Shown: positions 1 through 8,720, numbered from the stretch's first letter. The stretch is DNA of 58,670 bases from Pseudomonadota bacterium (GCA_018240685.1 JAFEFG010000012.1:1-58670); one strand, 5' to 3'. Notes: generated by a model not told the origin, from the sequence alone. Translations and numbers: made by a program.

Positions 1-60
1 GATCTGCCCGCCGTTCAGCTTGTCCGTCGCATACCAAACGCCCAGACGTCCCAGCTTCAT
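1..60 (-). CDS. LLM-class oxidoreductase, N-terminal fragment (cut by window edge)
   Basis: Only the first 20 codons are visible, reading MKLGRLGVWYATDKLNGGQI. This opening is typical of one subgroup of probable F420-dependent luciferase-like oxidoreductases (the TIGR03620-like group, by memory). A strong ribosome binding site, AAGGAGGA, lies about 8 bases before the ATG at 60. The gene runs leftward out of the window and is divergent from gnd, so bases 61-118 must carry both promoters. The family assignment rests on a short N-terminus plus the seven LLM genes that follow. Confidence 0.6.
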   Translation of the reverse strand, partial: MKLGRLGVWYATDKLNGGQI

Positions 61-118
61 GACTGTGTCCTCCTTCGGATGCGTGTAGCATACGCCGAAC
101 GCAGAAACGGGACAGTAC

Positions 119-1099
119 ATGCAGATCGGAGTCATTGGCCTCGGGCGAATGGGCGGGAACATCGTGCGGCGACTCACCCGCGCCGGGCACAGTTGCGTCG
201 TCTATGACGCGAACCCGGCCCCCGGTGCGGCCCTCGCCAAGGAGGGCGCGACCGCAGCCGACTCTCTTGCCGCCGTCGTGAAGGCCCTCAATGCGCCGCG
301 CACCGTCTGGGTGATGCTGCCCGCGGGCAAGATCACGGAAGAGACCATCGCCGAACTCGCCGGGCTGATGCAGCCGGGCGACGTCATCATCGACGGCGGC
401 AACACGAACTTCAAAGACGATGTGCGCCGGGCGAAGGCGCTGGCACCGAAGGGCATCAAGTATCTCGATATCGGCACGTCAGGCGGCGTGTGGGGGCTGG
501 CGCGCGGCTACTGCCTGATGATCGGCGGCGATGCCGAGGTAGTGGACCGGCTCGATCCCGTCTTCTCCGCCCTTGCCCCCGGCCTCGGCACCATCGAGCG
601 CACCGAGGGGCGCGAGACGCTCGATCCGCGGGCCGAGCGCGGCTACATCCATGCCGGCCCGGTCGGTGCCGGCCATTTCGTGAAGATGATCCATAACGGC
701 ATCGAGTACGGCATGATGCAGGCCTTCGCCGAAGGCTTCGACATCATGCGCAACCGCGCCTCGGAGAAGCTGCCGGCGGACGAACGCTACGATCTCGATC
801 TCGCCGACATCGCCGAGGTCTGGCGACGCGGCAGCGTCGTGACCTCCTGGCTGCTCGATCTCACCGCGAGCGCGCTCGCCAAGGACGCGCATCTCGAACA
901 CTTCTCCGGCCATGTCGAGGATAGCGGCGAAGGGCGGTGGACGATCGAGGCGGCGATCGAGGAAGCCGTGCCTGCGGACGTCCTGGCCGCGTCCCTGTTC
1001 GTGCGCTTCCGGTCGCGCCAGCAGCACACCTTCGCGGAGAAGGTCCTGTCGGCCATGCGGCTCGGCTTCGGCGGCCATGTCGAGGCGCCCAAGAAGTAG
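119..1099 (+). CDS. gnd: 6-phosphogluconate dehydrogenase, short form (decarboxylating)
   Basis: Oxidises and decarboxylates 6-phosphogluconate to ribulose-5-phosphate in the cytoplasm. The N-terminal Rossmann fold shows GLGRMGGN (residues 7-14). GGNTNFKDD and GTSGGVWGL follow. The catalytic segment [14 protein letters not shown] includes Lys189 and Asn193. At 326 residues it belongs to the short, GndA/YqeC-like class rather than the roughly 470-residue enzyme. After the second beta strand it has YDAN (Asp30), where NADP-specific enzymes have an Asn-Arg-Thr type motif, so NAD rather than NADP is likely. It leads a run of LLM genes, with the next one starting 27 bases downstream. With the fgd-like gene at 4614-5621 it would complete most of an oxidative pentose phosphate branch. 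No lactonase is seen here. Confidence 0.92.
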   Translation: MQIGVIGLGRMGGNIVRRLTRAGHSCVVYDANPAPGAALAKEGATAADSLAAVVKALNAPRTVWVMLPAGKITEETIAELAGLMQPGDVIIDGGNTNFKDDVRRAKALAPKGIKYLDIGTSGGVWGLARGYCLMIGGDAEVVDRLDPVFSALAPGLGTIERTEGRETLDPRAERGYIHAGPVGAGHFVKMIHNGIEYGMMQAFAEGFDIMRNRASEKLPADERYDLDLADIAEVWRRGSVVTSWLLDLTASALAKDAHLEHFSGHVEDSGEGRWTIEAAIEEAVPADVLAASLFVRFRSRQQHTFAEKVLSAMRLGFGGHVEAPKK

Positions 1100-1126
1100 A
1101 CCGGCTTCAGCCACGGAGGACATGCG

Positions 1127-1972
1127 ATGCGCATCGGCGTCTTCTATTTCCCCACCGACTACGGCATCGACATGTCGGAGCTGGGCCGCGCCCTCGAGGA
1201 TCGCGGGTTCGAGTCCCTGTTCGTTCCCGAGCACACGCACATCCCGCTCAGCCGCAAGACGCCCTTCCCCGGCGGCGGCGACCTGCCCAGGCGCTATTCG
1301 CACACGCACGACCCGTTCGTGGCCCTCTCCTTCGCCGCGGCGGCGACGAAGAAGCTCATCGTCGGCACCGGCATCCTGCTGGTGCCGCAGCACGAGCCGA
1401 TCGCCGCCGCCAAGGCGATCGCCAGCCTCGACCAGCTCTCCGGCGGCCGCTTCGTGCTGGGCATCGGCGGCGGCTGGAACGTGGACGAGATGGAGAATCA
1501 CGGCGCCCGCTACGCCACCCGCTTCAAACAGATGCGCGAGCACGTCCTGGCGATGAAGGCACTGTGGACCCGCGAAGCCGGCTCCTTCCACGGCGAGTTC
1601 GTGAACTTCGACCCCGCCTGGTCGTGGCCCAAGCCGGTGCAGAAGCCGCATCCGCCGATCCTGCTGGGCGGCGAGACCGATCACACGCTGCGCCGCGTCG
1701 TCGACTACTGTGACGGCTGGTTCCCGCGTCCGCGCGACGGCTTCGAGCCGGCGCAGGCGGTCGAGCGCCTGCGCCGCATGGCGTCCGAGCGGGGCCGCGA
1801 CTTCTCGACCCTGTCGATCACCGTGTTCGGCGCGCCGGCCGACGAAGCCACCCTCGCCGGCTACCGGAAGGTCGGCATCCAGCGCGCGCTGCTCGCCATT
1901 CCCGACCTCGGCCGCGACGAGATCCTGCGCCATCTCGACAAGCTCGCGCCGCTCGCGAGACAGCATCCGTGA
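1127..1972 (+). CDS. LLM-class F420-dependent oxidoreductase
   Basis: A TIM-barrel luciferase-like enzyme of 281 residues, probably using F420 or flavin to reduce or oxidise an unknown small molecule. Family marks are the opening MRIGVFYFPTDYGI, the mid-barrel segment GIGGGWNVDEMENHG, and the region WPKPVQKPHPPILLGG. It resembles the Rv2161c-like (TIGR03619) group. A GGAGGA site six bases upstream fixes the ATG at 1127; an overlapping ATG at 1122 is out of frame. Its stop overlaps the GTG start of the next LLM gene by four bases. It is a close paralogue of the gene at 2940-3791: both carry IPLSRK, GGDLP and GEFVNFDP. Substrate and cofactor are not readable from sequence alone. Confidence 0.85.
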   Translation: MRIGVFYFPTDYGIDMSELGRALEDRGFESLFVPEHTHIPLSRKTPFPGGGDLPRRYSHTHDPFVALSFAAAATKKLIVGTGILLVPQHEPIAAAKAIASLDQLSGGRFVLGIGGGWNVDEMENHGARYATRFKQMREHVLAMKALWTREAGSFHGEFVNFDPAWSWPKPVQKPHPPILLGGETDHTLRRVVDYCDGWFPRPRDGFEPAQAVERLRRMASERGRDFSTLSITVFGAPADEATLAGYRKVGIQRALLAIPDLGRDEILRHLDKLAPLARQHP

Positions 1973-2913
1973 GGGTCGCCGTCGGCCTTGGCCTGATGGA
2001 CTTTCCCTTCGCGGGTGCCGCCGACTATTGGCGGTGGGTCGATCTGTGCGAGGCGGGCGACGTCGATTCGATCTGGCAGACCGACCGGCTGGTGAGCCGC
2101 CAGCCGATCCTCGAATGCATGGCGACGATGGGCGCGCTGGCCGGCCGCACGCGCCGGCTGCGCTTCGGCATGAACGTCGTCTCGCTCGCGTTGCGCGATC
2201 CGGTGCTGCTGGCCAAGCAATGCGCCACCATCGACATGCTCTCCGACGGCCGCCTCCTGCCCGCCTTCGGCATCGGCAGCCCGGCGGGGCCCGAATGGCA
2301 GGCGCTGAACATAGACACCGGCACGCGCGGGCGACGCACCGACGAAGGGCTGGAGATCATCCGCCGGCTGTGGCGGGAGGACAGCGTCGATTTCGCCGGC
2401 AGGCACTATCGACTGACGGGCGCGTCGATCTCGCCCAAGCCGGTGCAGCCCGAGCTGCCGATGTGGATCGGCGGATCCTCCGAGGCGGCCATCCAGCGCA
2501 CCGTCCGCTACGGCACCGGCTGGCAGGGCGGCGGCGAAACGCCGGAACAGGCCGGCCGCATCGTCGCCGCCATCAAGAAGGCGGCGGCGGACGCCGGCCG
2601 CACCATCGACGAGGACCACTATGGGGCGAGCTTCCCGTTCTATTTCGGCAGCGCCCGGGACAGTGCGGTGACCGGCGCCATGGCCGCCTATGCCCGGCGG
2701 ACCGGCCGCGATCCCCAAGGCTATTTCGCCGCCGGCGACGAAGGAACCATCGTCGGGCGGATCGGCGACTACGTCGCCGTCGGCGTCGAGAAGTTCATCC
2801 TGCGGCCGGTGGGACGCGACGGCGACGAGATCCTCGCCCAGACGCGACGCCTGATCGATCGCGTGCTGCCGGCGGTCGCAAACCGCTGGCCCAAGGCGGC
2901 CCGGCCGGCCTAG
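1969..2913 (+). CDS. LLM-class flavin/F420-dependent oxidoreductase
   Basis: A 314-residue luciferase-like monooxygenase-fold protein. It has the typical run of LLM segments: DPVLLAKQCATIDMLSDGR, a glycine-rich GIGSPAGPEW, the phosphate-side segment SPKPVQPELPMWIGG, and a C-terminal GVEKFILRPVG. The start is a GTG whose last two bases form part of the TGA of the preceding gene (GTGA overlap), so the two are translationally coupled. It is more distant from its two neighbours than they are from each other, which suggests it was inserted between a duplicated pair or diverged early. Substrate unknown. Confidence 0.83.
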   Translation: MRVAVGLGLMDFPFAGAADYWRWVDLCEAGDVDSIWQTDRLVSRQPILECMATMGALAGRTRRLRFGMNVVSLALRDPVLLAKQCATIDMLSDGRLLPAFGIGSPAGPEWQALNIDTGTRGRRTDEGLEIIRRLWREDSVDFAGRHYRLTGASISPKPVQPELPMWIGGSSEAAIQRTVRYGTGWQGGGETPEQAGRIVAAIKKAAADAGRTIDEDHYGASFPFYFGSARDSAVTGAMAAYARRTGRDPQGYFAAGDEGTIVGRIGDYVAVGVEKFILRPVGRDGDEILAQTRRLIDRVLPAVANRWPKAARPA

Positions 2914-2939
2914 GCTCGGGCGAAATCCTGGAGGGGACG

Positions 2940-3791
2940 ATGCAGATCGGCGCGGCGATGTTCTTCACCGACTATTCCATGACCCCGGCAGAGCTTGCCC
3001 GGGCGCTGGAGGAGCGCGGCTTCGAATCGCTGTGGGCGCCCGAGCACTCGCACATCCCCCTGTCGCGCAAGTCGGCGTTCCCCAGCGGCGGCGACCTGCC
3101 GAAGAAATACTACGACGTCATGGATCCCTTCGTGACGCTGACGGCCGCCGCCGCGGCGACGACCGCGCTGAAGGTCGGAACCGGCATCTGCCTGGTGGCC
3201 CAGCGCGATCCGATCCAGACGGCGAAGCTCGTCGCCTCGATCGACCAGGTGTCGAACGGCCGGTTCCTGTTCGGCGTCGGCAACGGCTGGAACAGCGACG
3301 AGATCGAGAACCACGGCATCCCGTTCAAGCGCCGGCACAAGGCAGCGCGCGAGCGGATCGAGGCGATGAAGGCGATCTGGACCGCGTCCAAGCCCGAGTA
3401 TCACGGCGAGTTCGTGAACTTCGATCCCATGATGACCTGGCCCAAGCCGGTGCAGAAGCCGCATCCGCCGATCCTGGTCGGCGGCGCCTTTCCCTACGCG
3501 GCCAAGCGCGCGCTGCGCTACGGCGACGGCTGGATGCCGCACCGCGTGCGGCCGGAATACGAGAACGTGCGCGACCTGCTGCCGAAGTTCCGGCAGATGG
3601 CCGCCGAAGCCGAGCGCGATCCGGCCTCCGTGCCCGTCACCATCTGGGGCGCCAAGGAAGACGAAGACATGCTGAAGCAAGACCGCGATGCCGGCGTCGT
3701 GCGGGTCGTGGTCAGCCTCGACTCGGCCAAGGCGGACGTCATCCTCCCCCAGCTCGACCGCTGGGCGAAGCTCCTGCAGGCGGTGGTCTGA
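2940..3791 (+). CDS. LLM-class F420-dependent oxidoreductase
   Basis: A 283-residue LLM enzyme starting at the ATG that follows GGAGGGGAC at 2930-2938. It opens MQIGAAMFFTDYSM, carries GVGNGWNSDEIENHG in mid-barrel, then WPKPVQKPHPPILVGG and the motif MPHRV. It is nearly colinear with the gene at 1127-1972, so the two are probably an old tandem duplication. The reading frame stays open for a long way upstream, but that part lies over the preceding genes in another frame and is not coding. It ends the plus-strand operon gnd-LLM-LLM-LLM and converges on cofE. Confidence 0.85.
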   Translation: MQIGAAMFFTDYSMTPAELARALEERGFESLWAPEHSHIPLSRKSAFPSGGDLPKKYYDVMDPFVTLTAAAAATTALKVGTGICLVAQRDPIQTAKLVASIDQVSNGRFLFGVGNGWNSDEIENHGIPFKRRHKAARERIEAMKAIWTASKPEYHGEFVNFDPMMTWPKPVQKPHPPILVGGAFPYAAKRALRYGDGWMPHRVRPEYENVRDLLPKFRQMAAEAERDPASVPVTIWGAKEDEDMLKQDRDAGVVRVVVSLDSAKADVILPQLDRWAKLLQAVV

Positions 3792-3797
3792 ACCTTC

Positions 3798-3827
3798 AGG
3801 GGACGGCGGGCTTCCAGCCCACCCCCT
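3798..3827. terminator. Nested hairpin between convergent LLM gene and cofE
   Basis: An outer stem AGGGG/CCCCT encloses an inner stem GGGCT/AGCCC with a three-base loop. The hairpin sits in the 49-base gap between two convergent genes, where a bidirectional terminator is expected. There is no clear T run on either side, so this is a weak call. Confidence 0.35.
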
Positions 3828-3840
3828 TGAAACCATCTCC

Positions 3841-4614
3841 TCAGCGGAACATGTCCTCGGCGGCGGGGCGGATCAGCTCCGAGGCCGGTGTCGACGGAGC
3901 GACCCAGGAGAGACCGCGGACGAGCACAGCGGGTTGAGCCTCGTCGCCCTGCCCCATGACGAGGGATGCCGCTGCTGCGATCTCGTCAGCGAAGGCGGTG
4001 ATGCTCACCTGCAGGATGCGGCCGAACATGTCGGGCTTGCCGCGCAGGTCGAGCATCGACGGCAGGCCGGCCGCACCAATGGCGATGCCGACGGTCCCGC
4101 GCCGCCACGGGCGGCCGAAGCTGTCGATGATGACCACCGGCAACTCGACGCCCAGCAGGTCGCCAAGTCGCCTGCGGACGGCCGCGGCGCTGCCGTCGGG
4201 ATCGCGCGGCAGCAGCAGGGCGCGCTCCACGCCGTCCTGCGGCGCCACGTTCGACTGGTCGATGCCGGCATTGGCCATGATGAAGCCCAGCCGGTGCTCG
4301 ACGATCAGGACGTTCGGACGGCTGCGCACCACACGCACCGACTCCGAGAGGACCAGCTCGACCAGACGCGGGTCCTTCTGGACCTCGCGGGCGAGCTCGA
4401 TGGCACGCGGTGACGGCGTGACCGACGCCAGCTCGACCGTGCGGCCCTCGGCCTTCGAGACGATCTTCTGCGCCAGCACGAGCACATCGTTCGTCCGCGG
4501 CGCAAAGCCGGCATCCTTCAGCCCCGCGGCCACAAGGGAGGCGAGATCGTCGCCGGCCTTCACCAGCGGAATGCCGGGAACCGCAAGCAGTTCCACGGCC
4601 CTGGTCGCGGTCAT
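3841..4614 (-). CDS. cofE: Coenzyme F420-0:L-glutamate ligase
   Basis: Adds L-glutamate to F420-0 using GTP, the step that makes the gamma-glutamyl tail of coenzyme F420. The 257-residue protein shows the conserved CofE blocks: DVLVLAQKIVSKAEGR near residue 44, HRLGFIMANAGIDQSNV in the middle, and DSFGRPWRRGTVGIAIGAAG after it. It is a stand-alone ligase without the nitroreductase-like domain fused in mycobacterial FbiB. The ATG at 4614 overlaps the TGA of the fgd-like gene by one base within ATGA, so the two are co-translated. This is direct evidence that the host makes F420 and supports F420 use by the surrounding LLM enzymes. The other cof/fbi genes are not in the window. Confidence 0.95.
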   Translation of the reverse strand: MTATRAVELLAVPGIPLVKAGDDLASLVAAGLKDAGFAPRTNDVLVLAQKIVSKAEGRTVELASVTPSPRAIELAREVQKDPRLVELVLSESVRVVRSRPNVLIVEHRLGFIMANAGIDQSNVAPQDGVERALLLPRDPDGSAAAVRRRLGDLLGVELPVVIIDSFGRPWRRGTVGIAIGAAGLPSMLDLRGKPDMFGRILQVSITAFADEIAAAASLVMGQGDEAQPAVLVRGLSWVAPSTPASELIRPAAEDMFR

Positions 4615-5621
4615 CAGCCGAACCGCTGGCGCATGCGCGGTGCCACCTGTTCGCCGAACAGCTTCAGGAACCGTTCCTGGTCCGGCCCGGGCGCGTGAAA
4701 GACGAGATGGCGGAAACCGAGATCGACGTAGGGCGCCACCTTCTCGACCAGCTCCTCGGGATCGTTGGACACGATCCACCGGCTCGCCGCGCGCTCGATC
4801 GGCAGCGCATCGGCCAGGCGTTGCATCTCGACCGGATCCTCGACCGACATCTTCTCCTCGGGCGTCAGCGACAGCGCCGCCCAGTGGCGCGTATCCTCCA
4901 GCGCGCGCGCGCGATCGGTATCGAACGAGACCTTGACCTCGATCATGCGATCGTAGGGCTGCTTCTTGGGCTCGGTCGCGGCGGCGACGCCCTCGGCGAC
5001 CTTGGGCAGCAGCGTCTCGGTATAGAGCTTCCAGTCCTTGCCGCTGGTGCAGATGAAGCCATCGCCCGAGCGGCCGGCATAGCGGGCCACCAGCGCGCCG
5101 GCGGCGGCGACGTAGATCGGGATTTCGATCTCGGGCCGGTCGTAGATCGTGGCCTTCTCGGTCTTGTAGTACTCGCCCTCGAACGACACCCGCTCCTGGC
5201 GCCACAGGGTTCGCATCAGCGTCACCGCCTCGCGCAGGCGAGCGAAGCGCTCCTTGAAGTCCGGCCAGGGCTGGCCCGTGGACGGCACTTCGTTCAGCGA
5301 CTCGCCGGTGCCGATGCCCAGGATCACGCGCCCCGGAAACATCGACCCCAGGGTGCCAAAGGCCTGCGCCACGATCGAAGGATGATAGCGGAAGGTCGGG
5401 GTGAGCACGCTGGTGCCCATGACCAGCCGCGACGTCCGCGCGCCCAGGGCGCCGAGCCAGGTGAGCGAGAACGGCGCGTGGCCGTCGACATGCTTCCAGG
5501 GCTGGAAATGATCGCTCACGAAGGCCGAATCCAGCCCCACCTCCTCCGCGAGGCAGGCGAAATCGAGCAGCTTGGCCGGCGCGAATTGTTCGGCCGACGC
5601 CTTGTATCCGAGCTTCAGCAC
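4614..5621 (-). CDS. fgd: F420-dependent glucose-6-phosphate dehydrogenase
   Basis: Oxidises glucose-6-phosphate to 6-phosphogluconolactone while reducing F420 to F420H2. The protein aligns almost end to end with my memory of Mycobacterium tuberculosis FGD1: the opening [48 protein letters not shown] and VFHAPGPDQ. Catalytic residues matching His40, Trp44 and Glu109 are His38, Trp42 and Glu107. The three phosphate-binding residues of FGD1 (Lys198, Lys259, Arg283) match Lys195, Lys257 and Arg281, so the substrate is probably glucose-6-phosphate itself. I chose the GTG at 5621 because AAGGAA lies just upstream and the resulting 335 residues fit the family; an ATG at 5663 would add an unrelated 14-residue leader. 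Overlaps cofE by one base. Confidence 0.9.
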   Translation of the reverse strand: MLKLGYKASAEQFAPAKLLDFACLAEEVGLDSAFVSDHFQPWKHVDGHAPFSLTWLGALGARTSRLVMGTSVLTPTFRYHPSIVAQAFGTLGSMFPGRVILGIGTGESLNEVPSTGQPWPDFKERFARLREAVTLMRTLWRQERVSFEGEYYKTEKATIYDRPEIEIPIYVAAAGALVARYAGRSGDGFICTSGKDWKLYTETLLPKVAEGVAAATEPKKQPYDRMIEVKVSFDTDRARALEDTRHWAALSLTPEEKMSVEDPVEMQRLADALPIERAASRWIVSNDPEELVEKVAPYVDLGFRHLVFHAPGPDQERFLKLFGEQVAPRMRQRFG

Positions 5622-5740
5622 GGCGAATGTTCCTTGTCTGCCAGAAGATAAGTCGTAGCACATAAAGAGGGAGGTTCCATGCAGCGCGATGCCTCAATGC
5701 CGTCGGGCGATACGGCGGCAAACATGTGGGGATGCAGGCG

Positions 5741-6625
5741 ATGAAGTTCACCCTGCATTTCGGCAACAACAACTTTCCCGACCTGGCCGGCGCCACCCGG
5801 CTGGCACGCCTTGCCGAAGTGGCGGGCTTCGACAGCGTGCTGGCGATCGATCACGTGGTCTTCCCGCACAACTACACGTCCACCTATCCCTATTCCGCGA
5901 CCGGCCGGCTGTTCGGCAACCCGGGCGACCCGCTGCCCGACCCGCTGATCTGGATGGCCTTCGCGGCCGCCGTGACGACGCGCCTGCGCTTCATGACGGG
6001 CGTCATCATCCTGCCGCTGCGCAACCCGCTGGTGCTCGCCAAGCAGGTGGCGACGCTCGACCATATGAGCGGCGGGCGCATCGAACTGGGCATCGGCGTG
6101 GGCTGGCTGAAGGAGGAATTCGAGGCGCTCGGCGTGCCCTTCGAAAAGCGTGGCAAGCGCACGGACGAATACATCGGCGCCATGCGCGCCCTGTGGGCCG
6201 GCGACGGGGCGAGCTTCGCGGGCGAGTTCGTGAACTTCACCGAAGTGAGCTCCAGCCCCAAGCCGGTCGCGGGCCGCGTTCCGATCGTCGTCGGCGGCCA
6301 TTCGGAGGCGGCGGCACGGCGGGCCGGCCGCATCGGCGACGGCTTCTTCCCCTCGATCGGCGCGCAGGTCGACACGCGGCCGCTGTTCGACATCGTGCGC
6401 CGCGCCGCGGAAGCTGCGGGACGCGACCCCGACGCGATCGAGATGATCACCGGCTGCCCGGAGCTGCTGCCGGGAGCGACCGGAGATCCGCGCGCGGCCG
6501 TCGAGGAACGCAAGGCCCGTGGCATCGGCCGCATCGTCGTGCCTGTCGGCGCCTTCCTGCCTGACATCGAGGAGACGCTGGAACGATTCGGCGAGACCAT
6601 CATCAAGCCGTTCGGGCGCGACTGA
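5741..6625 (+). CDS. LLM-class F420-dependent oxidoreductase
   Basis: A 294-residue LLM enzyme, opening MKFTLHFGNNNFPD, with DHVVFP, ATLDHMSGGRIELGIGVGW, RGKRTDEYIGAMRALW and VPIVVGGHSEAAARRAGRIG. The arrangement is that of the Rv2161c-like (TIGR03619) F420 group. The ATG at 5741 follows GGGGA by eight bases; upstream in-frame GTG (5726) and ATG (5732) starts are possible but less well placed. It is divergent from fgd, so bases 5622-5740 hold both promoters. It stands alone on the plus strand and converges on the next LLM gene. Substrate unknown. Confidence 0.84.
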   Translation: MKFTLHFGNNNFPDLAGATRLARLAEVAGFDSVLAIDHVVFPHNYTSTYPYSATGRLFGNPGDPLPDPLIWMAFAAAVTTRLRFMTGVIILPLRNPLVLAKQVATLDHMSGGRIELGIGVGWLKEEFEALGVPFEKRGKRTDEYIGAMRALWAGDGASFAGEFVNFTEVSSSPKPVAGRVPIVVGGHSEAAARRAGRIGDGFFPSIGAQVDTRPLFDIVRRAAEAAGRDPDAIEMITGCPELLPGATGDPRAAVEERKARGIGRIVVPVGAFLPDIEETLERFGETIIKPFGRD

Positions 6626-6635
6626 CGGGAAGCCT

Positions 6636-6685
6636 GGGACACCCGGGACACCCGGGACGGCCGGGGACAGGCGGGACAGCGGGAC
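6636..6685. repeat. Six tandem-like GGGAC units
   Basis: Six copies of GGGAC occur at 6636, 6645, 6654, 6664, 6673 and 6681, spaced 8 to 10 bases apart, with ACCC or near variants between them. Two more copies lie at 6736 and 6754, and an inverted pair GTCCCA/TGGGAC spans 6723-6740. The block fills the gap between two convergent LLM genes. Its near-10-base spacing is about one helical turn. No function can be assigned. Confidence 0.6.
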
Positions 6686-6761
6686 AGAGGCGCTCAACGT
6701 CTTGTGCCGAAAGCGGAAATCCGTCCCAGTGCAGTGGGACAGGAGCAGGTCGCCGGGACGG

Positions 6762-7754
6762 TCAGAGCACCGTCTTGGCGAACCACTCCACCTGATCCTC
6801 GAACTCGGCCATCGAATCGGCAGGGATCATGAGCGCGCAAGCATGGTCGACGCCGATCTTCTTCAGCCCCTCGACCTTCTCGCGGATGAGGTCGGGCGAG
6901 CCGACGAGATTGGCGACGACCTGCTTGGAGAGATCGCGGCCGGTATAGGCCAGCGACTTGCGATGCGCGACCAGGCCCGACGCCATGTAGCGCCTCTCCG
7001 CCTCTTCCGCGGTCTTGGCAATGGTCATCGAGAATTGCGGGGCGATCTCGATTTCCGACGGATCGCGGCCGAGCTCGGCGGCGCGCGCCTTGAGCTGCCT
7101 GATGCGCTCCTCGAGTTCCGGCCACGGCCGCCAGCCCGGCAGCCAGCCGGTGCCGACCCTGGCCGCCCGCTCGAGGGCTTCCATGTTGTGGCCGCCGATC
7201 CACAGCGCGAAGGGCTCCCGCTTCGGTTTGGGGTACATCTCGATATCGCGCACGGCGTAGTACTTGCCCTCATGCGTGACGCGCCGCTCGCTGAACAGGC
7301 GCTGCATCAGGGCGATGCCTTCGTCCATCATCTCGCCGCGCTGGGCCTTGGGCGCCAGCCGCGGCGCCCAGGCGGCGAACTCCTCGCGATAGGCGCCGAT
7401 CCCCAGCGCCAGGATCAGCCGCCCGTTGGAGAGCTGGTCGATCGTGGCCGACTGCTTGGCGAGCCAGAACGGATCGCGCATCGGCAGCACCGCGAGCGCC
7501 GTACCGACTTCCAGCGTCGTCGTCGCCGCCGCGCAGAACGACAGAACCGACATCACTTCGTAGAAGTTCGGCGGTGACTCGGGGAAGAGATCGCGCACGT
7601 AGTTCTGGCTCTGGATGTGGTCGTTACCCCACACAGAGTGGTAGCCCAGCCGTTCGCAGAGCTGCGCCATGCGCACGAAATCGCCCGGCTCCACGAAGGG
7701 GATCGGATACATCACGCCTTCGAAGCCGGTCGGCAGGCAAATGCTGAATTTCAT
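6762..7754 (-). CDS. LLM-class F420/flavin-dependent oxidoreductase
   Basis: A 330-residue LLM protein opening MKFSICLPTGFEGVMYPIPF. Typical segments are GYHSVWGNDH, QSATIDQLSNGRLILALGIG, PKPKREPFALWIGGHN and a C-terminal KIGVDHACALMIP. The ATG at 7754 lies six bases downstream of the stop of the preceding LLM gene on the same strand, so the two are one transcription unit with the threonine-synthase-like gene. Length and motifs suit either an F420 reductase or an FMN monooxygenase. The presence of cofE and fgd nearby favours F420, by inference only. Confidence 0.82.
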   Translation of the reverse strand: MKFSICLPTGFEGVMYPIPFVEPGDFVRMAQLCERLGYHSVWGNDHIQSQNYVRDLFPESPPNFYEVMSVLSFCAAATTTLEVGTALAVLPMRDPFWLAKQSATIDQLSNGRLILALGIGAYREEFAAWAPRLAPKAQRGEMMDEGIALMQRLFSERRVTHEGKYYAVRDIEMYPKPKREPFALWIGGHNMEALERAARVGTGWLPGWRPWPELEERIRQLKARAAELGRDPSEIEIAPQFSMTIAKTAEEAERRYMASGLVAHRKSLAYTGRDLSKQVVANLVGSPDLIREKVEGLKKIGVDHACALMIPADSMAEFEDQVEWFAKTVL

Positions 7755-7760
7755 CTCGGT

Positions 7761-8720
7761 CTATCCTCGCGCCGCCGCAAGTGCGGCAGTGATGGTCGAA
7801 GCATCGTCCATGCCACCGATGATGACCTCGTCGAGGCCGATGGCGCGATATTCCTCGAGCTTCGCCTTCACCTGGGCGGGCGTTCCGCATGCCGCATGGC
7901 GACGCACCACGTCGTCGCTTACGAGGCGATCGACCTCGGCCCAGTTCTCGGCGGCATAGGCCGCGGCAAGCGCCGCCTGGTCGAGCGTGGCGCCGCCCAG
8001 GCGGATGTTCTCGGCATGATGCGCGCCGCGCAGCACGAAGCCGATCGGACGGCGGATCGGGTCGATCCCCTCCTTCTCCGTCGCGCCGAGCCGCGTATAG
8101 ACGATGCCGAGCTTGCGAAACGGCTTGTCGACCGCGCCCTGCACGGCCTGATCGAGGCAGGCCTTCACGAACGGCGGCGACGTCGCGGCCGAGATCAGCA
8201 CGCCGTCGGTCTCGCGCCCCGCGAGCTGCAGCATGTTGGGCCGCGACGCAGCGATCACGATCGGCACGTCGCATGGCGCGTTGACGAGCCGGCGGCCGCT
8301 GACGTTGAAGGCCTTGCCGTGGAAATCCGCCATCTCGCCCGCGAACAGCGCGCGACACACCTTGACTGCCTCGCCGATGGTGACCAGAGGGCGCGCCGCT
8401 TCGATGCCCGCGGCCTTCAGGTCGGCGGGCGCCCCGGCGCCGAGGCACAGCGTGACGCGGCCGGGATACATCTCCGCCAGGCTTGCCGCGGCCATGGCGA
8501 TATAGACCGGATGGGTCGTGTAGGGGCTCATCGCCATGAGCGCGATCTTGAGGCGCTTCGTGGCGCCGAGCGCCAGCGCCGCCGTGGTCACGGGGTCGCG
8601 CAGGAAGAGATGGCAGGCGATCCAGAGCGTCGAGGCGCCGCCCGCCTCGGCCGCCCGTGCCTGGTCGGGAATGGCCGTGATGGGAGCGCGGCCGTCCATG
8701 GCGATGCCAAACTCAGTCAT
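7761..8720 (-). CDS. LLM-class oxidoreductase, methylene-H4MPT-reductase-like
   Basis: A 319-residue LLM protein that looks more like the Mer (methylene-tetrahydromethanopterin reductase) side of the superfamily. Signs are the short opening MTEFGIAMDGRAPI, the segment HPVYIAMAAASLAEMYPGRV, the glycine-rich CLGAGAPADLK, and VPIVIAASRPNMLQLAGRE. The C-terminus has GLDEVIIGGMDD, the strand-8 signature. Its ATG overlaps the end of the threonine-synthase-like gene by eight bases (8713-8720), and it is followed six bases later by another LLM gene. A real Mer role would need a pterin C1 pathway, of which nothing is seen here. Confidence 0.8.
   Translation of the reverse strand: MTEFGIAMDGRAPITAIPDQARAAEAGGASTLWIACHLFLRDPVTTAALALGATKRLKIALMAMSPYTTHPVYIAMAAASLAEMYPGRVTLCLGAGAPADLKAAGIEAARPLVTIGEAVKVCRALFAGEMADFHGKAFNVSGRRLVNAPCDVPIVIAASRPNMLQLAGRETDGVLISAATSPPFVKACLDQAVQGAVDKPFRKLGIVYTRLGATEKEGIDPIRRPIGFVLRGAHHAENIRLGGATLDQAALAAAYAAENWAEVDRLVSDDVVRRHAACGTPAQVKAKLEEYRAIGLDEVIIGGMDDASTITAALAAARG

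Noticed and set aside
4615..5796. A fusion of cofE with a long upstream extension in the same minus-strand frame.
   Set aside because: The extension overlaps fgd in another frame and has no family features; the cofE start at 4614 fits both family length and an ATGA overlap.
6636..6760. CRISPR array from the GGGAC repeats.
   Set aside because: Units are only five bases with four-base gaps; no spacers of about 30 bases and no cas genes.
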